From the NCBI GenBank assembly GCA_046297495.1, contig JBKBIP010000029.1:1-64000 (forward strand): a stretch of DNA of 64,000 bases, given 5' to 3'. Every line of letters begins with the position of its first letter. Positions within the stretch are counted from its first letter, which is position 1. Made by a program: the position numbers and the translations under genes. The stretch is from JBKBIP01 sp046297495 (lineage in GTDB: Bacteria > Planctomycetota > Planctomycetia > Gemmatales > Gemmataceae). Positions 60,952 to 64,000 of the stretch are shown piece after piece. The notes below the pieces were generated by a model. The model searched no databases and was not told the DNA's origin. It was given only the letters and a program-made list of their open reading frames with translations.

Positions 60952-61077
60952 GGCTTCCCCTCCTTGGCGGGCTTGAGATGAAAGACAAAGTTATTCCAGC
61001 ATTTTACATGGATTTGTTCCAGAGCAGATTGCGGTATGATGGAGATAGCGGGATCGACTTTTCATGAGAACAACATC

Positions 61078-61848
61078 ATGCACTCATCGGACAATAACTC
61101 CGTAGCCGCTGCCGTTCCGTTCACCGCGCGGCCCTGGCTTTTGCCACTGCTAGGTTTCGCGCTCGTTTGGCCGACACTGATGACCTGGCTGTATTTCATT
61201 GTGTTGGCCGGGCCGGTGAGCGCTGAACGACCGGCGAATGAGCCGATGCAGATTGCCTATGCGCTGGGCAAAGCGGTGCAGTTCACTTGGCCGATTCTGT
61301 GTCTCTGGCTGGTCGCAGGTCGCTGGCCGAGATGGCGCAAACCGAGCTGGCGCGGTCTGGAACTCGGTCTGGGCTTTGGCGTGCTGGCATTCGCGGTCAT
61401 CGTGGGACTGTATTTCGGCTTTCTGCGGAATAGTGAGATTTTTCAAGATGTGCCGACTCTGCTGCGCGCCAAGCTATGCGACTTCGGCCTAGCAACTCCC
61501 CCCGGCTTTATCCTGCTGGCTGGTTTTCTGTCACTGATTCACTCGTTCCTGGAAGAGTATTATTGGCGCTGGTTCGTGTTCGCTTGGCTGTGGCGCTGGT
61601 GGTCGTATTGGCCCGCCCTGGTCATTTCCAGCTTGGGCTTCATGGCGCACCATGTGATTGTCTTGGGGGTCTATTTCCCCGATGACTTTTGGACGGTCGC
61701 CGCGCCGTTCTCCCTGTGTATCGCGGCTGGCGGCGCCGTTTGGGCCTGGTTATATGCTCGCACCGAAACCATCTATCCCGCCTGGATCAGCCACGCGCTG
61801 GTCGATGTGGCCCTGATGGTGGTCGGATATAACTTGATGTTCGGATGA
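61078..61848 (+). CDS. CPBP-family intramembrane protease-like protein
   Basis: ATG 61078 gives 256 residues and about seven membrane segments. The motifs SFLEEYYWRWFVF (EExxxR), FMAHHVIVLG and WISHALVDVALMVV are those of CPBP (Rce1-like) proteases, with Glu and His residues inside the membrane. It may process prenylated or peptide substrates. The ribosome site is weak. Confidence 0.78.
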   Translation: MHSSDNNSVAAAVPFTARPWLLPLLGFALVWPTLMTWLYFIVLAGPVSAERPANEPMQIAYALGKAVQFTWPILCLWLVAGRWPRWRKPSWRGLELGLGFGVLAFAVIVGLYFGFLRNSEIFQDVPTLLRAKLCDFGLATPPGFILLAGFLSLIHSFLEEYYWRWFVFAWLWRWWSYWPALVISSLGFMAHHVIVLGVYFPDDFWTVAAPFSLCIAAGGAVWAWLYARTETIYPAWISHALVDVALMVVGYNLMFG

Positions 61849-61863
61849 GAGGGCGGGTCGAAG

Positions 61864-61923
61864 AAAAGGGGACGCGACTCGTATTTGTTTGACGGAGAGT
61901 GAATTCGAGTCGCGTCCCCTTTT
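61864..61923. repeat. REP-like palindromic element, copy 2
   Basis: AAAAGGGGACGCGACTCG (61864-61881) and its exact complement (61906-61923) enclose only 24 bases. This is a shortened copy of the elements at 53991 and 63737. It lies between convergent gene ends. Confidence 0.75.
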
Positions 61924-61941
61924 TATTTGCTTTTTCTTTGC

Positions 61942-62835
61942 TTACAATCCGTGGCGCGGCTGGATGGTGAGATACTGCTTTTTCCCTGCCCGTTGCACGA
62001 CGACAATGGCCTTGCTGTCCGCGGGCACTTGGCTGGCGGCGAAGTAGCAATCGGCGACGCTGTCAGTCCAGCGGTCGTCTAATGTCAACATGCGGTCGCT
62101 AGCTCGCAGCCCGCCCCGTTCGGCGGCGCTGCCGGGGAGCACCGCGCGAACGACCACGCCGGGATCCGAATCGTCATGATCTTTTTCGACCACCATGCCC
62201 CATTGACCCGCCGGCGCCAGCACGCGCGGTTGGGCGGGTGCCTGCAAGGACTGGAGCAGCGCCGCCAGCACGTCGGGCGGCTCGTAGCCGGTGGGCACGA
62301 AGGTCAGACGCTGGGCTTGATAATCGATAGTCAAGCGATAGCGAGCGAAGAACGGCCAGCCGATGATCCCTTCGATTGGCCCAACTTGCTTGGCCAAGAC
62401 TCCCAATCCCGGATGATCCATGACCAAGGCCGGCACCTGCTCCGCTTTCAAGGCGCCCATCATCAACGTATCCACCTGCGTTTGCCCCTGGAAACCGAAC
62501 AGCGGCGGCGCGGGGCCGCCGGCGGCGCGGGGTGCTTTCAGGCCAGCTTCACGGGCCACCCTGTTGCTCAGGATGACGAAGGGAGCGCCGGTGTCGAAGA
62601 TGACCCGGTACGGTCCCTTGCCGTTGATTGTCACCGATACGGCCATGTGATGCGTCGGCAGCAGCTCGAACGGCACCGCCGCCCCTTGTGGCTGTGGCTC
62701 GTCCGTGTGCGAGGTGCGCGTGTGCGTGAAGAGAAACAACAGGCCGGCGAGCAGAAACGCGGCGTGCCGGCGCCAGCTGGCCTCTGCTTCGATCCATGAG
62801 GCCGAACGTGAGGACCATCCCTCCGCCATGCTCAC
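61942..62835 (-). CDS. Retropepsin-like aspartyl protease with PDZ domain, copy A
   Basis: The protein has 297 residues. An N-terminal membrane anchor (AAFLLAGLLFLFTH) precedes an aspartyl-protease-like fold with YRVIFDTGAPFVILSN and GIIGWPFFARYRLTIDY, then a C-terminal PDZ domain (PGVVVRAVLPGSAAERGGLR). Proteins of this type act in the periplasm. It overlaps the upstream paralogue by four bases and is co-transcribed with it. Confidence 0.72.
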   Translation of the reverse strand: MSMAEGWSSRSASWIEAEASWRRHAAFLLAGLLFLFTHTRTSHTDEPQPQGAAVPFELLPTHHMAVSVTINGKGPYRVIFDTGAPFVILSNRVAREAGLKAPRAAGGPAPPLFGFQGQTQVDTLMMGALKAEQVPALVMDHPGLGVLAKQVGPIEGIIGWPFFARYRLTIDYQAQRLTFVPTGYEPPDVLAALLQSLQAPAQPRVLAPAGQWGMVVEKDHDDSDPGVVVRAVLPGSAAERGGLRASDRMLTLDDRWTDSVADCYFAASQVPADSKAIVVVQRAGKKQYLTIQPRHGL

Positions 62836-63644
62836 AACCCCTTGCCAAGCGTGATGGTGAAAGCCATTTTGGCGTTGCCGCGCCGTACGGTGAGTGACAC
62901 CACCGCCCCTTCGTTCCGCTCCGCGGCCAAGCGTGCCACGTCGGCGCGGTGGCGGACGGCTTCCTCGGCGAAGAGCACCAGCACATCCCCCGCGCGCAGG
63001 CCCGCTTTGGCGGCGGGGCTGTTAGGCAGGACGGCAGCAATGACCAGCCCCGGTTCCTGTTTGGCCAGCTCGATGCCCAGGAAGCCGCGCGGATGCACAC
63101 GGAAATCCGCTTGCTTATCCATGAGCACCGTCGCCAGCCGAGCCAGGTTGTCCGTGCCGGCGCCGTCTGGGCGGGGGGCGATCCGAGGTAACGGCGGATC
63201 GAACGGGAGTGGCGTCCAGGTCATCTTGGGCCGGGTGACATCCAGCTCAATGCGATAGCGGGCCAGGATGTTGTAACCGATGATGCCGTGCAATTCGACG
63301 CCCGCCAAGCCGAGCCGATTCATGGTTTGGATTTGGCTGGGGTCCGCGATGCGGCCTTTCGCTTGGTCGATGACCACGCCCCCTTCGATCTCCAAACGGT
63401 CGAAGGTGGCCCAACCATCAGCGCCCGCTTCCACGCCCAACCGGGCAGCCACGGCTTGCGACACGCTCCAGGCCGGCGCCCCCGTGTCGAGGATGAAGTG
63501 CCACGGCCCCACGCCGTTGATGCGGGCGCGCACCAGTACATGCTTGGTATCAGTCAACCGATAAGGAACAGCGATCCCCCGCGCCTCCGCCGCCAGCACC
63601 GGCACCGCCCCAACGAGCATCAGCAAGGATAAACCCAAACGCAT
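62832..63644 (-). CDS. Retropepsin-like aspartyl protease with PDZ domain, copy B
   Basis: The protein has 270 residues. A signal peptide (MRLGLSLLMLVGAVPVLAAE) is followed by WHFILDTGAPAWSVSQAV, HGIIGYNILARYRIELDV and a PDZ domain (PGLVIAAVLPNSPAAKAGLR). It is a diverged paralogue of copy A and the first gene of the pair. Confidence 0.75.
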   Translation of the reverse strand: MRLGLSLLMLVGAVPVLAAEARGIAVPYRLTDTKHVLVRARINGVGPWHFILDTGAPAWSVSQAVAARLGVEAGADGWATFDRLEIEGGVVIDQAKGRIADPSQIQTMNRLGLAGVELHGIIGYNILARYRIELDVTRPKMTWTPLPFDPPLPRIAPRPDGAGTDNLARLATVLMDKQADFRVHPRGFLGIELAKQEPGLVIAAVLPNSPAAKAGLRAGDVLVLFAEEAVRHRADVARLAAERNEGAVVSLTVRRGNAKMAFTITLGKGL

Positions 63645-63736
63645 CGGCTGCCTCCCGTGAGAGGGATCAGGAACTCAGCGCCATTCTAAAACAGAGCACA
63701 AAAAAATGCAGCCCGAAGCAGGGGATGGCCGACAAG

Positions 63737-63825
63737 AAAAAGGGGACGCGACTCGTATTTGCTAATGGAGAGTGGAGCGTGGCGGAATCGGATAACCAGC
63801 GAAATCGAGTCGCGTCCCCTTTTTT
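63737..63825. repeat. REP-like palindromic element, copy 3
   Basis: Nineteen-base inverted ends (AAAAAGGGGACGCGACTCG and complement) enclose about 50 bases matching copy 1 in reverse orientation. It lies in the gene-free end of the window (63645-64000), where no other gene is visible. Confidence 0.75.
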
Positions 63826-64000
63826 GGTTTTGGAGATTTCTCCTTGACATCCCAGGTTTGAAATGTGTAAACTATGAGTAGAGAAAGAACCTCATCCCCG
63901 GTTGAGAACTTTACCCAACAATCAGGTCATTGCGGCGGCTGGATAGAAGATATTCAACCCGAACAGTGGCCGACTCCTTTCGAATTGACAACCATTCAGA

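Overview
The window looks like a planctomycete (Gemmataceae-like) chromosome contig. The reasons are the high GC content, a secreted protein with the planctomycete N-terminal LE-x-R-xVP motif, the DUF2924/serine-recombinase cassette, a region-2-only sigma-like protein, clusters of TadE/TadG-type proteins and Tat-exported hydrolases. The taxon is inferred from gene style only; no rRNA gene is present. The first ~56 bases are homopolymer runs and look like a contig edge.

Region A (1-18 kb) is phage- and mobile-element-derived. A ParB/DNA-methyltransferase gene of phage type is cut in two: its N-terminal part is at 232-1184 and its C-terminal part at 11359-11757. The ~10.2 kb between them is an integrated element. 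It carries a large secreted DUF1080/Calx-beta protein, a small exported protein, a prohead-protease/major-capsid fusion, a RepA-like AAA ATPase, a Phd-like protein, a HARE-type winged helix protein and a large serine recombinase. Joining the element ends gives an attP-like site with perfect 15-bp inverted arms placed symmetrically around a GA core. Joining the host ends restores the methyltransferase frame. The recombinase frame has no stop before the junction, so integration fuses its C-terminus to the methyltransferase. Downstream are a small HTH-like gene, a terminase large subunit, a DUF2924 recombinase cassette whose recombinase is replaced by a nuclease gene, and a type II restriction-modification pair (MT-A70 methylase with a BglII/BstYI-like endonuclease).

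Region B (19-43 kb) is a second accessory island, mostly plus strand, with many ATGA-type overlaps. It encodes a DnaX-like AAA ATPase, small DNA-binding proteins, a spore-photoproduct-lyase-like radical SAM enzyme, an Eco57I-like methylase with an altered catalytic motif, a YkgJ protein, a ParB-like protein, a deleted DUF932 gene, a Cas4/RecB-like nuclease, a second PD-(D/E)XK protein, a JAB-like protein, a WYL regulator, a deiminase, a Tat-exported PTS-EIIA-like protein, an RNase-J-like MBL hydrolase and an ATP-dependent DNA ligase. It ends with a second large serine recombinase that abuts a tRNA-Asn gene, the likely chromosomal junction.

Region C (43-64 kb) is ordinary chromosome. It holds two Tad-type clusters (two near-identical tandem TadG-like genes and two TadE-like genes on the minus strand; two TadE-like genes and one TadG-like gene on the plus strand), an ECF sigma factor, ThiO, an M14 carboxypeptidase, an S9 peptidase, a membrane protein, a sugar epimerase/aminotransferase/glycosyltransferase group, a CPBP protease and a tandem pair of retropepsin-PDZ proteins. 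Three palindromic REP-like elements are scattered through the last 10 kb.
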